Notes: a model not told the origin generated them from the sequence alone. A DNA stretch of 64,000 bases from Scilla litardierei (GCA_030789695.1 CM061141.1:170824807-170888806), one strand, 5' to 3'. Shown: positions 36,216-49,295, counted from the first letter of the stretch. Numbers and translations are program-made.

Positions 36216-38000
36216 AATCCCAAAGCTAAGAAAAATCTGCAAAAATGTCCATTGGAACAGGAAGATCGCCATATTTAACTGAAAAAAATTGAGAAGACAA
36301 AATTAGTCTACAAAAATCTTGTCCTTTAATAAAGAGATCCGTATCTTTAATAAAATGTAGAAAATAGTCTGGAGCTCAGAAAAATCAGCAAAAATGTTTG
36401 TTGGAACCGGGAGATCGCCATCTTCAACAGAAAAATAAGAGAAGAAAAAATTAGGATATAAAAATCATTTCAATTAATATAAAGAATCTTATCTTCCAGA
36501 AAGTGTACAAAATAGCCCCTTGCTCAGAAAAATCTGCAAAAATATCAGTTGGAACCGGGAGATCGCCATCTTCAACTAAAAAAAATATAAGAGAATACAA
36601 AATTAGGCCAAAAGATCATATCATTTAATAAAATGATACATATCTTCGAAAGAAGTGGAAAATAGCCCAGAGCTAAGAAAATTCCTCAAAAATGTCAATT
36701 GGAACTAGTAGATCGTCATCTTCAACAGAGAAAAATAAGAGAAGAAAAAATTAAGTTAAAAATCATTTCATTAAATAAAAAGATCCATAACTTCCCGAAA
36801 ATGAAGAAAAATAACCCCGTGCTCAGAAAAATAGACAAAAATGTACATGCGAACCGGGAGATCGCCATCTTCAACTAAATAATAAGAGAAGACCAAATTA
36901 GGTTATAAAAATCATATCATTTAATATAAAAATTCATATCAAACAAAAAATGTAGAAAATAGCTCGGAGCTCAGAGAAATCCGAAAAAATGTCCGTTGGA
37001 ACCAGGTGATCTCCATCTTCAACTGAAAAATAAAAGTAGATAAAATTAAGCCAAAAATCATATCATTTAATAAAAAAGATACATATCTGCCATAAATGTA
37101 GAAAATAGCACCGAGCTTAGAAAAATTCGCACAAATGTCTTTTGGAACCATGAGATCGCAATATTCAACTGAAAAAATAGAAGACAAAATTAGGCCAAAA
37201 ATCTATCGTTTAATAAAAAATAATATCAAGAAAATGTAGAATCCCCCAAAGTTAAGAAAAATCCGGAAAAATGTCCGTTGGAACCGAGAAATCAACATAT
37301 TCAACTAAAAAATATGAGAAGACAAAATTAGGCTACAAAAATCTTGTTATTTAATAAAGAGATCTGTACCTTTAATAAAATGTTGAAAATAGCCTGGAGC
37401 TCAGAAAAATACACAAAAATGTCCGTTGGAACTGAGAGATCGTCATCTTCAACTGAAAAAATAAGAGAAGAAAAATTAGGATATAAAAATCATATCATTT
37501 AATATAAAGATTCTTATCTTCTAGAAAGTGTACAAAATAGCCCCGAGCTTAAATCCGCAAAAATGTCCGTTGGAACCGAGTGATCGACATCCTCAACCAA
37601 AATATAAGAGACGACAAAATTAGGCCAAAATATCATATCATTTAACAAAATGATACATACCTTCCAAAAAATTGGATAATAGCACGGAGCTCAGAAAAAT
37701 CCGCAAAAACATCCGTTGGAACCAGGAGATCGCCTTCTTCAACCAAAATATAAGGGAAGAGAAAATTAGGCCAAAATATCATATCATTTAAAAAAAGATT
37801 ACTATCTTCAACTGGAAAATAAGAGAAGGCAAATTTAGGCTATAAAAATCATATCAATTAATAGAAAGATCCGTATCTTTCAGAAAATGTAGAAAATAGC
37901 ACAAGCTTAGAAAATGATATATAAAAACATTATTAGTGGAAGATGGTGATTTCTGGTTTCAACGGACATTTTTTGGCCTAAATTTTTCTTGTCTGATATC
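36216..38000 (-). repeat. Tandem higher-order unit of satellite A (about 1.02 kb, 1.7 copies)
   Basis: The ordered set of variants CCCAAAGCTAAGAAAAATC, CTTGTCCTTTAATAAAGAGA, CTTTAATAAAATGTAGAAAA, GAAAGTGTACAAAATAGCCC and GGAAAATAGCCCAGAGCTAA in 36220-36680 recurs in the same order at 37240-37690, an offset of about 1,020 bp. The same ordered set is also seen at 52570-53000, 56700-57050 and 58970-59320, so this is an array-wide multi-monomer unit. Confidence 0.75.
37913..38000 (+). repeat. Flipped satellite A module inside the minus array
   Basis: After AAAATGATATATAAAAACAT the orientation turns plus (GTGGAAGATGGTGATTTCTG, CAACGGACATTTTTTGGCC, TTTTTCTTGTCTGATATC) and then returns to minus at ATTTAATAAAACGATCC. 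This is a shorter member of the module family represented by 57282-57460. Confidence 0.75.
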
Positions 38001-41000
38001 ATTTAATAAAACGATCCATATCTTTTAGAAAATATGAAAAATAGTCTGGAGCTAAGAAAATTCCGCAAAAATGTCTGTTAGAACCCGGAGATCGCGATCT
38101 TCAACCGAAATATAATCGAAGACAAAATATAGCCAAAAAATCATATCATTTAATAAAAAGAACAACATCATCAACTGGAAAATAAGAGAAGAAAAAATAG
38201 GCAACAAAAATTATATCAATTAATATAAAGATTCTTATCTTCCAAATGATATGGAAAATAGCCCCGACCTCAGAAAAACACGCAAAAATTTCCGTTGGAA
38301 ACGGGAGATCGTCCTATTAAACTGAAAAATAAAAGAAGACAAAATTAGGACATAAAAATCATATCATTTAATAAAAAGATCCACATCTTACGGAAAATAT
38401 AGAAAATAGCATAGAGCTAAGAAAAATCCGCAAAAATGTCCTTTGGAACCGGGAGACTGCCACCTTCATCTGAAAAATAAGAGAAAACAAAATTAGGCCA
38501 AAAAATCATATCATTTAACATAAAGATTCATATCTTACAAAAAATGTAGAAAATAGATCGGAACGTCCATAAAAATTTCCATTGGAACTGAGAGATCACC
38601 ATAGTCAACAAAAAATAAGAGAATAAAAACTTAGTCTATAAAATCACATCATTTAATAAAACGATCCATATCTTCAATAAACTGTATGAAATAGTTTTGA
38701 GTTTAGAAAAATCTACAAAAGTGGACATTGGATCAGGGAGATCGACATATTTAACTAAAAAATCAGAGAAAACAAAATTAGGCTATAAAATCATATAATT
38801 TACCATAAAGATTTATATCTTACAGAAAATTTAGAAATAGCCTGAAGCTCAGAAAAATCCTTTAAAATATCACTTGGAACCGGACGATCGACATCTTCAA
38901 TGGAAAAAAATAAGAGAAGACAAAATTAGACCTAAAAATCATATCATTTAGTAAAAGATCTATAACTTTTTGGAAATGTAGAAAACTAGCACCGAGCTCA
39001 AAAAAAGACGCAAAAATATCTGTTGGAACTGAGAAATCGCCATCTTCAACTAAAAAAATAAGAGAAGACAAAATTAGGCTATTAAAATCATATCACTTAA
39101 TATAAAAATCCATATCTTCCAGAAAATTTAGAAAATAGCCCGGATCTTAGAAAAATCTGCATAAATGTATGTTGGAAATCGGAGATCTTCTTCTTCAACT
39201 AAAAAAGAGAAGACAAAATTAGGCCAAAAAATCATATCATTTAATAAAAAGATCCATAACTTTTCGAAAATGTAGAAAAATAGTCGCAAGCTCAGAAATA
39301 TCTGCAAAAATGTCCGTTGAAAGCGGGAGATCAACATCTTCAAGTGAAAAATAATAGAAGACAAAATTAGGTTAAAATTTTATATCATTTGATAAAAATA
39401 GTCATATATTCAATAAAATAAAGAAAATAGCTCCAAGCTCAGACAAATCCACAAAAATGTCTGTTGGAACATGGAGATTGCCATTTTCAACTGAAAAATA
39501 AGAGAAGACAAAATAAGGCTATAAAAGTCATATTATTTAATCTAAAGATATATATCTTACAGAAACTGTAGAAAGTAGCACAGAGATAAGAAAAACCGCA
39601 AAATGTCCGTTGGAACCGGGAAATCGCCATCTTCAACTGAAAAATATGTGAAGATAAAATTCGCAAAAATCTCCGTTGGAACCGTGAGCACGCCATCTTC
39701 AACTGAAAAATAAGAGAAGATAACATTATGCCAAAAATCATATCCTTTAAAAAATGATCCATATCTTCAAAAACTGAAGAAAAATAGCCCCAAGGTAACA
39801 AAAATCAATAAAAATGTCCGCTGAAATCGGTAGATCGAATATTCAACTGAAAAATAAGAGAAGAAAAACGTAGGATATAAAAATCATATCATTTAATAAA
39901 AAAAATTCATATCTTCCATAAAATGTAGAAAATAGCACCGGGCTTCGAAAAATCCGCAAAATTTTTTGTTGGGACTGAAAGATCGCCATCTTCAACTGAA
40001 AAATAGGAGTAGACAAAATTAGGCCAAAAATCATATCATTTTTTAAAAATATCCATATCTTCAAGGAAATTTAGAAAATAGCCCCGAGGTCAGATCATAT
40101 GCAAAACTGTCCATTGGAACCGGAAGATCTCCATCTTCAATTGAAAAATAGGAGAAGTGAAATTTAGTCCAAAAATCATATCATTTAACAAAAAGATTCA
40201 TAACTTCACAAAAATGTAGAAAAATATCCACAAAAATGTCCATTGGAACAGGAAGATTGCCATCTTCAACTGAAAATAAGAGAAAACAAAATTAGGATAA
40301 AAATCATATCATTTAATAAGATTCATTTCTTTAATAAAATATAGAAAATATCATTGAGCACAAAATCCCCAAAAATACCCGTTGGAACAGGGAGATTGGC
40401 ATCTTCAAATAAACAATAAGGGGAAATAAAATTTGGCCAAAAATGATATCATTTAATAAAACGATCCATATCTTCTAGAAAATGCAGAAAATATGAGCCC
40501 AGAAAAATCCGCAAAAATGGCCGTTGGAACCGTGAGATCGCTATCTTCAATTGAAAAATAAGAGAAGGAAAAATTAAGCAAGGAATCATATCATTTAACT
40601 AAAAGATGCATATCTTCCAGAAAATACAGAAAATAGCTCCGAGCTAAGTAAAATATGCAAAAATGTCTGTTTGAACCGGGAGATCACCATCTTCAACTGC
40701 AAAATAAGAGAAGACAAAACTAGGCTAGAAAAATCATATCTCTTATTTTAAAGATACTTATCTTATAGAAAATTTAGAAAATAACCAGTAGCTAAAAATG
40801 CAAAAACGTCCGTTGGAACTGGGAAATCGCCATCTTAATCTGAAAAATAAGAGATGACAAAATTAGGCATAAAACCAAATTATATAATAAAAAGATCCAT
40901 ATCTTTCAGAAAATGTAGAAAATATCTTCTACGTCAAAACAATCCGCAAAAATATCCATAGGAATAGAGAGAACGCCATCTTCAACAAAAAAAATAAGAA

Positions 41001-41087
41001 AAGACAAAATTAGGCCAAAAATATCATTTAATAAAATGATCCATATTTTCCTCAAAATGTAGAAAAATTGCCCCGTACTTAGAAAAT

Positions 41088-41092
41088 CTATA
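41088..41092. other. Left target-site duplication CTATA of the 8.2-kb element
   Basis: CTATA immediately precedes the 5' LTR and the same five bases follow the 3' LTR at 49296-49300. Five base pairs is the standard length for Ty3/gypsy integrase. Joining the flanks restores an uninterrupted satellite A monomer, which confirms the element borders. Confidence 0.9.
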
Positions 41093-44066
41093 TGTAACGA
41101 CCGGTTTTTATCGTTACGTTATATCTGTAATTCCCTCGTGTATTATTCTTTAGTATCCGTTGTTCGACGTTTATGTCCCCGTACCCGTACCCGTACCCGT
41201 ATCCATTTCGTTTCATACTTATTATTGTTATTATTATTATTATCCTTTCTAGTAATTATTTTAAAAGTCTCTTCTTAAGATTATTTATTAATTTCCAAAA
41301 TTCAAAATTCGAATTTCAAAACGTTTTTAAACTTTTTAAAATCAAATGAAAACTTTCCTATTAAAACCCCCTTAAACCTATATTGATTAACCCATTAAAA
41401 CTCAATCAATCCTTCTTATTACTCAGACATTCATATTATAACTTAGCATTAAACCTTTTTAATACTAATATTATTAATGATTTTTTTCAAATTCCCTTCC
41501 AAATTAAACTCTAGCCTATTCTTGAACCCAGGCCGAAATCATCACTCACGCACACACAGTTTGAGAGAGAGAGGCTTATTTAATAATAATAATAATAACA
41601 AACCAAAGAAAAACTAAACCTATAAACCTAAGACCCTAACCCAAGGCTCACATGTTTTCCTTTCTCTACACAAGGCTGGGACTCACCTGCCTTTAAAAAA
41701 CATATATAACTAGGAACCCTAGGCCAGCAACTCCCCGTTAGTTTTCCTAGACCCTCACGTGCTACTCCACTATACAATTTTATAAACCCTAGGAATAAAC
41801 TACAGCAGCCGCCCCCTACTCTAAACACCCTCGACTTCTCCTTCCTCCACGCGATGCAGCCCACGCAAACAACGCAACGCCGGTGTCTCCTTCTTCCTCC
41901 CGCCACCAAGCGCCGCAGCAGCAGCCCCTATCACCTCCATGCAACACTTGACCTCCGCCCTCCACCTCCCTAGAAGCTCGCAGGCACTCAATCCCCGCAT
42001 GCAGACATCTCCAGCCCGCACGGCTCCCCGACGTCGTCCTCCGAGAACCACTCGCCCGCGGCCCCCTTCTTCTCTCCGAGATCTCATCGCACAGCAGCCG
42101 GGGTCTCCTTCTTCATCTACCAACAGCCGCAGGCCGCGCCACCTCCCTCGAAAACCGCCCAATTTCTCTAACAACGGCCCCCACGCCCGGCAACACCTCA
42201 CGCAGCATCGGCCTGTTCTTCCCCCGCTCATTGCAGCGGCATCATCTCTCATCCCCACATGCAACTCCAGTTCCCAAGACGCCAGAACAGCGCCACGCAG
42301 CCTCCCCTCGCGAAACCACCCAGATTCGACGCCGTCAAGCCACACACGCGTACAACACTGATACGGCCGCGTGCACGTGCCGCTTGCCTCAGATCTGACG
42401 TCGACAACCCGGGGATCCGCTGTACATCTTCACTACTACCTGCAGAGTCCCCAGACGCCGCTACTCGTCGTCTTCCTCGCTGCCGCAACGAATTCCAGCC
42501 CGTAGATGTCGCACGTATCGCCATCGTTGCGCCCTGATCCCTCTCTGGACTACCGGTTAGTGGTTCTACACTTTAACAACTCTTAACCCACACCGTAAAG
42601 TAGAGAACTTAATAAAACCGGGTGAATAGACGTCGTAGGAGCTTGTTGTAAATCTGTTCTGATCGAAAAACACCTATTCTGATTTTACGTTTTGTCAAAC
42701 CAGCGAACCGTCTCTCCGTAGCGTAGTACTCATCGAGACGTTTCCAACGACACCAAGAACGTCAAAAACAGGCAAGTATATGATTTGATATGATTTTTAG
42801 AAGTTTCGGCGCTTTTACGCCGCCTTCATGTATTGCTGGATAACTTAAAAATTTGACGTGAAATGACGTAAGAACGTGACACCATAATGACCAGGACGAA
42901 ATTTGTGATCCAACGGTATATCATACGATATATTCCAATTTTAAACAATAAGAGAAAAGAATAATTTCTGTAGCAAGTTCAATATAAAGGACGTGTTCGT
43001 CATTAATTCAAACTGTGGTAAAAGTTGTTCAACCCACTTCTGCCTTGTAGAACTGTCACGATAATGTTAAAATATTGTTAACAATAACTTTCTGAGAGTC
43101 TTGACATACCTAACAAAAATGGACATCGTGAAAATCGTGCGCCTCGAAGGCGGTATCGTGATATCGTGATGTCGTGTGAGTCGACTAGGCCGGCTCGTGT
43201 TCCGGCAAACTTTTGGGTGGGGTTAGGGTTGAGCGGCCACTGGGCGTATGAAGGGTACTCTCCTCAAGAGCACCACCCGCACGCGGTGGGTTAGCGTCAA
43301 TCACGGTAAGCCCCGTGAGAGGAACGACCTTCTCATCACGACCTAAAGGCGAGAACCCTAGATTAGATGTGAACTCTTGACATGGAAATTGCAACGCTAA
43401 CTTGGTCATCTTGGAAATCGACATGCTAATGAACTCAGAGAAATCTTTACTTTAATCTTGTAACCGTCTAGAACTGCATGTTAGGGATGTTCATTTCTGT
43501 TTCTATAAATTGTTAAATGTTAAATTGCTGCAAGTCGTTTCTTTAAAATATTTAAAATGCTTTCTTAAAATCATATCTGTCATATATCTTGTTTCGGGAT
43601 GCTAACTCTTTCTTGCAGACCCCTAGCTGACATACATTCATGTTTTTGGATGTATGTCAGATTCAGAGCTTGAGTACTCGGAGGACCCGTACGAGACGCC
43701 AGATTTGGAGAGTCAGGAGTTCGCACCTGACGCAGTGCCTCTTCCAGCGGAGGACTAGTGGACCCCAACACTTTATAGTTTTCTTAGTTTCCTTTTCAGA
43801 CGTTGTAGTTGTTTTGTGTACGTTTCATTTCCTGTTGCTACTTTAGCCCAGCTGTGGTTTGTTGATTAATTTCGTGTACGAACATTATATCTCTGGATGT
43901 GGCTTCTATTTTCTGAAATGTTTCTGATTGTTCTGATACGCAAATGCAAGAACCGCATCTGTGTTTTTATCACAGACGCTTATTGAACTCGAGCTTCACC
44001 GCTCCAGTTCAAGCGGACCGCGTAACGTTCTCGCTTCCGGTGTCTTTTGGGAAGCGGGGCGTTACA
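41093..44066 (+). mobile_element. 5' LTR (full length, 2,974 bp)
   Basis: Starts TGTAACGACCGGTTTTTATC and ends GGGAAGCGGGGCGTTACA. It contains a short (GTACCC)n run near 41180-41200, ATT-rich microsatellites, a TATA-like TATATAA (41703-41709), a telo-box-like AAACCCTA (41783-41790) and a GC-rich block (about 41815-42540). That block produces overlapping open frames on both strands (41939-42361 plus, 42345-41821 minus), proline-, arginine- and serine-rich, conserved in the other LTR but with indels, so they are not credible proteins. 43216-43978 is missing from the 3' LTR. Confidence 0.9.
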
Positions 44067-47000
44067 GGTTTTAGTGGTGGCCCATGCAGGTCCTGCAACT
44101 GCGAAATTCAGAACAATGAGAACACTTTTCATTAGCCAAAACATCCAGAATTAGTTCATACGCAAAATTACTCGAATACCTTGTCTCAGCACGATAGGAA
44201 ACCCAATACCAGGATAATCGGAAGAGTTAGTTAGACGCTTGTACTCGTTAGTTAGACGCCCTTGCCACGACTTAGTATTATCATCTAGGGAGTCACCTTA
44301 GCGATTGATCATCTAGCTCTGACCATCTTAGATTTTGAGTTTCGTTAGTCGTTCGCTTGATTCATCGAATCTAGGGCCCAACCGAACGTAGCGATCTTCG
44401 CCGTGTAAGTCGAACCTGAGACGCCTGCAATGAGTAGACTTCGAAGCGTAAGATATTCCAGATCTATAGATAAGATCTCAATCTCGATCCTCAACGAACC
44501 CTTATCTCGGCTTTCCTATCGCAGTCTAACTCGTTGATGAACCTTAGTGCTAAACCTTAGTCGACCCAATGATTATTTTCCCCCTGATTTTACTATTTTC
44601 ATAATTTTTACACTTCCATGTTAATGATCGTAGAAAGCCATCGTAGCGTATTCACGGAGTTACTTCTTAGTCACACTTACGTTTCGATCGTCGAACCTAT
44701 TCCTTGTCCTCGATTCACAAAATCTTTAGGTCTGCCATCTTTAACCTTGAACCTCCCCATTGCAGATCCAGGGTCTTTTAAAAAGTATTTTCGATATTTC
44801 TTTTATTGAATTCTTTGCTAAGTTTTAAAATCCTTTCGAAAACTTTTACTTAGATTTTCTACACTTCAGTCGACTTGAACCCAACCTTGATTAGGAAACT
44901 TTTCTGACGCGATCTTTAGTTACTATCTTATATCGACTTTCAAACATACACCTTCCGCACTTCTATTTCACATAACCTCGTATAGCTACTCTATTTTCCT
45001 CATGTAATGAACTTTTTTTAAAAAAACTTTATTTCTATTTCGCTAGTTCAAAATATCATCTCCTTTTCTTACTAACATATTTCAAAACAGTCATTCATAC
45101 ATACTTTTAAAATACTTTCCTAGGTTAAATAGAACTTCAAATCTTGTGTGTCAGTTTTATAATCATTGTCTTCACATATATATTTTAAAAAAAATTTTTC
45201 TTTTTACAAACCTATTTCCATTTACAAAACAAGCACTACGACCCTATGCCCATATTACTCTTCACCTATTATTTGACTAATCATATCTTACGTTTTAACT
45301 CCTACCGTGTGCTCACTATTTTACGTAAGTTATGACGATATTGTTATTTTTATACACATCTTTATCTTCTTACTTTTGTTCATAAATATTTTATCTCACC
45401 CAACCGACTAACCTCTTATCCATCTCACATTCGGAACCGTCCATCACAACATTAACTCGTTGCCTCATTCAACTCTGAATCCTACCCTATTACTTGGTTA
45501 CCACATTAGTGCTTATCTTTCCTTATGTCAGCTTTAGTTTAAGTATAGTGGGACCATTAGCTTGATTGTGGTGTTGTGGTGCATGTATATAGATAGTGAG
45601 TGTGGACCCGTGTATGCGAATCTCTATATGCCACCCATGTATGAGTGTGCTTACCCTGAGTATATTAGTATAGTGTGATTATCTATTGTATGTGCGTGTA
45701 TGGTAATATGTGACATATAGGTATATAGTCGAGTATAGAATAGTAAGTGTTATATTTATACTTAGGCGAGCGATTAGCTATATCACTATAGGAATATCTG
45801 AGCGTGATTGATTTAGTTTTGGCTAGTTACTAGGAGTATATATACCTTAGTCGTACTTGTTAATGGTTGAAATTGTATGCTAGTACAGTAATATGTAAGT
45901 TGGGTGTATGATAATAGATGTACGTATAGTTGTGTGTGCATTTTTATTATGTGATCTATATGTTAGTATGACTGGCGTGTGCTCATGTGCATATATGTAT
46001 GTGGTTAGTCATAAGTATATATATGTATATCGTGTGAATAAGTGTGTTTTATATATAGTAGGATTATTATAATTACCCCTACGGGATGATGTATGAGCTT
46101 GTGTATACCAGGAAGTATGCCTAGTCGTATGTTTGTGACTACGTATATATGGGAGAATGTAATAGTATACTAGCCATATGTATGTAAATTACCATGGTTG
46201 CGTGTACTGGTGTGTATATATGTATTTCATATATAGATATGAGATTGGCGTGTAGTAGAGTACGTATGTATATGTATGTAATATAAACGTATGTATATGT
46301 ATTGAAGTGTGTGATATGAAAATGAGTATATGCATATGGATGTATATGGTTTCATTATAATGTATGTATGTCTGGGGTAGAATGACATTAGTGTCTAAGT
46401 CCGCTCACCCCTACGTCGGCCTATTTAGGGAGGTCTGAGGACGGACTTGATCTTAAGGTTGGTAGATCACTATGACCCTAGTGCTATGAGTAAGGCTTAT
46501 ATAAATCTGTGTATAGTGTAAGATATTACGTGCATGTATATACGTATAGGGATATATATTATAATGTACGTATGGTAATATGCGGTATGTAAAAGTGATT
46601 GTGCGATGTAAGTGTTAATTGACTAAGAATGATTGTATTTATGTGTTAGTGGTATGTTTAAGTGACATGTGGTACTATATCATTACAGATTGTGAGTACA
46701 TTGTGTATTAGCATTAATGCGAGTGTGCAAGGTGACGTCATGCTTACGGCTAGTATATTGATGTGGTGGTGTAGTAAAGTGTTACTATTCACCCGAGTAT
46801 AATATTGGTTGGACTATATTGGTAGGATGATATTATATTAAACATGTTATGTAAATACGTAATTAGTAATGAGTGTATGCGTATTGTTATTACTATTAGC
46901 ATGGACGTTGATTAGTACTAACAGTGCTAATACTTTCGGTGTTGATATTAGTATTAGGAATACTATTTGGATGTGACATAATGATTATTTATGGTGGGTA

Positions 47001-47097
47001 TACATTAGTAGAGCAGGTACGAGCGTTACCCTTACTTTTTCCCGGTGCCTTAGCCGATTAGATTCCGAGGACGGAATCGTTTTTAAGGTGGGTAGGA
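44067..47097 (+). mobile_element. Non-coding internal region of the 8.2-kb element
   Basis: 3.0 kb without an open frame above about 80 codons. The first bases after the 5' LTR are GGTTTTAGTGGTGGCCCATG. No standard primer-binding site is recognisable, so the priming tRNA is unknown. 44580-45500 is pyrimidine-rich, and 45550-46880 is strongly rich in GTATGTATATG-type strings with long runs of TA and TG steps. Near 46385-46470 a string (TCTGAGGACGGACTTGATCT, TAAGGTTGGTAGATCAC) looks like a diverged duplicate of the polypurine-tract region at 47061-47097. Confidence 0.8.
47078..47097 (+). promoter_or_regulatory. Polypurine tract of the 8.2-kb element
   Basis: AAGGTGGGTAGGA directly precedes the 3' LTR start TGTAACG at 47098. 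It follows the GAGGACGGAATCG string, the arrangement normal for plant Tekay/Del-type elements. It would prime plus-strand DNA synthesis. Confidence 0.7.
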
Positions 47098-49295
47098 TGT
47101 AACGACCGGTTTTTATCGTTACGTTATATCTGTAATTCCCTCGTGTATTATTCTTTAGTATCCGCTGTTCGACGTTTATGTCCTCGTACCCGTATCCGTA
47201 CCCGTATCCATTTCTTTTCATACTTATTATTGTTATTATTATTATAATCCTTTCTAGTAATTATTTTAAAAGTCTCTTCTTAAGATTATTTATTAATTTC
47301 CAAAATTCAAAATTCGAATTTCAAAACGTTTTTAAACTTTTTAAAATCAAATGAAAACTTTCCTATTAAAATCCCTTTAAACCTATATTGATTAACCCAT
47401 TAAAACTCAATCAATCCTTCTTATTACTCAGACATTCATATTATAACTTAGCATTAAACCCTTTTCATACTAATAGTATTAATGATTTTTTTCAAATTCC
47501 CTTCCAAATTAAACTCTAGCCTATTCTTGAACCCAGGCCGAAATCATCACTCACGCACACACAGTTTAAGGGAGAGAGGCTTATTTAATAATTAAAAAAA
47601 CAAACAAAAGAAAAACTAAACCTAGAAACCTAAGACCCTAACCCAAGGCTCACATGCTTTCCTTTCTCTACACAAGGCTGGGACTCACCTGCCTTTAAAA
47701 AAACATATATAACTAGGAACCCTAGGCGAGCAACTCCCCGTTAGTTTTCCTAGACCCTCACGTGCTACTCCCCTATACAATTTTATAAACCCTAGGAATA
47801 AACTACAGCAGCCGCCCCCCTACTCTAAATACCCTCGACTTCTCCTTCCTCCACGCGATGCAGCCCACGCAAACAACGCAACGCCGGTGTCTCCTTCTTC
47901 CTCCCGCCACCAAGCACCGCAGCAGCAGCCCCTATCACCTCCACGCAACACCTGACCTCCGCCCTCCACCTCCCTAGAAGCTCGCATGCAGACATCTCCA
48001 GCCCGCACGGCTCCCCGACGTCGTCCTCCGAGCACCACTCGCCCGCGGCCCCCTTCTTCTCTCCGAGATCTCATCGCACAGCAGCCAGGGTCTTCTTCTT
48101 CATATACCAACAGCCGCAGGCCGCGCCACCTCCCTCAAAAACCGCCCAGTTTCTCCAAGCAACGGCCCCCACGCCCGGTAACACCACACGCAGCAGTGGC
48201 CTCTTCTTCCCCCGCTCGTTGCAGCGGCGTCATCGCTCATCCCCGCATGCAACTCCAGTGCCCAAGACGCCAGAACAGTGCCGCGCAGCCTCCCCTCGTG
48301 AAACCGCCCAGATTCGACGCCGTCAAGCCACGCACGAGTACAACACTGATACAGTCGCGTGCACGCGCCGCTTGCCTCAGATCTGACGTCGACAACCCGG
48401 GGATCCGCTGTAAATCTTCACTACTACCTGCAGAGTCCCCAGACGCCGCTACTCGTCTTCCTCGCTGCCGCAACGAATTCCAGCCCGTAGACGTTGCACG
48501 TATCACCATCGCTGCGCCCTGATCCCTCTCTGGACTACCGGTTAGTGGTTCTACCCTTTAACAACTCTTAACCCACACCGTAAAGTAGAGAACTTAATAA
48601 AACCGGGTGAATAGACGTCGTAGGAGCTTGTTGTAAATCTGTTCTGATCGAAAAACGCCTATTCTGATTTTACGTTTCATCAAACCAGTGAACCGTCTGC
48701 TCCGTATCATAGTACTCGTCGAGACGTTTCCAACGACACCAAGAACGTCAAAAACAGGCAAGTATATGATTTGATATGATTTTTAGAAGTTTCGGCGCTT
48801 TTATGTCGCCTTCACGTATTGCTGGATAACTTAAAATTTTGACGTGAAATGACATAAGAACGTGACACCATAATGACCAGGACGAAATTTGTGATCCAAC
48901 GGTATATCATACGATATATTCCAATTTTAGACACTAAGAGAAAAGAATAATTTCTGTAGCAAGTTCAATATAAAGGATGTGTTCGTCATTAATTCAAACA
49001 GTGGTAAAAGTTGTTCAACCCACTTCTGCCTTGTAGAACTGTCACAATAATGTTAAAATATTGTTAATAATAACTTTCTGAGAGTCTTGACATACCTAAC
49101 AAAAATGGACATCGTGAAAATCGTGCGCCTCGAAGGCGGTATCGTGATATCGTGATGTCGTGTGAGTCGACTAGGCCGGCTCGTGTTCCGGCATACTTTT
49201 GGGTGGTGTTATTGAACTCGAGCTTCACCGCTCCAGTTCAAGCGGACCGCGTAACGCTCTCGCTTCCGGTGTCTTTTGGGAAGCGGGGCGTTACA
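47098..49295 (+). mobile_element. 3' LTR with a 0.76-kb internal deletion (2,198 bp)
   Basis: Nearly identical to the 5' LTR along its length, including the terminal TGTAACG...GTTACA, TATATAA (47706-47712) and the GC-rich block. It joins TTTTGGGTGGTGTTA (about 49200) straight to TTGAACTCGAGCTTCACCGC, skipping the part equivalent to 43216-43978. Other differences are scattered substitutions and small indels. Both LTRs are copied from one template on insertion, so the deletion arose after integration or during a defective reverse transcription. Confidence 0.88.

Larger units (their letters stand above)
36216..41087 (-). repeat. Satellite A array, minus orientation (about 33 monomers)
   Basis: Continuous reverse-complement satellite A. 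From about 39082 to 41092 it is the inverted counterpart of 21896-23904: for example CTTCAAGGAAATTTAGAAAA (about 40062) against TTTTCTAAATTTTCTTGAAG near 22920. The block at 36216-37236 is repeated at 37237-38000, and a flipped module lies at 37913-38000. The right boundary is the CTATA target site of the 8.2-kb element. Confidence 0.95.
41093..49295 (+). mobile_element. Complete non-autonomous (LARD-like) Ty3/gypsy-type retrotransposon, 8.2 kb
   Basis: Two LTRs (41093-44066 and 47098-49295) flank a 3.0-kb internal region without coding capacity, with a perfect CTATA duplication outside. The tract before the 3' LTR (GATTCCGAGGACGGAATCG, then TTTTTAAGGTGGGTAGGA) matches the usual pol end and polypurine tract layout of chromoviral Tekay/Del-type elements, so that lineage is the inferred source. 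No gag, protease, reverse transcriptase or integrase is readable, so movement would rely on proteins from a partner element. It interrupts one arm of the large inverted satellite duplication. Confidence 0.85.

Noticed and set aside
41177..41204. (GTACCC)n run considered as telomeric or subtelomeric repeat
   Set aside because: It is a four-copy hexamer inside an LTR, duplicated in the other LTR, and not the plant telomere unit TTTAGGG.
41783..41790. AAACCCTA as interstitial telomere sequence
   Set aside because: Single copy within the LTR; at most a telo-box-like promoter motif.
41939..42537. Proline/arginine/serine-rich open frames in the LTR, also at 47986-48522
   Set aside because: Compositional by-product of GC-rich LTR sequence; frames overlap on both strands and differ by indels between the two LTRs.
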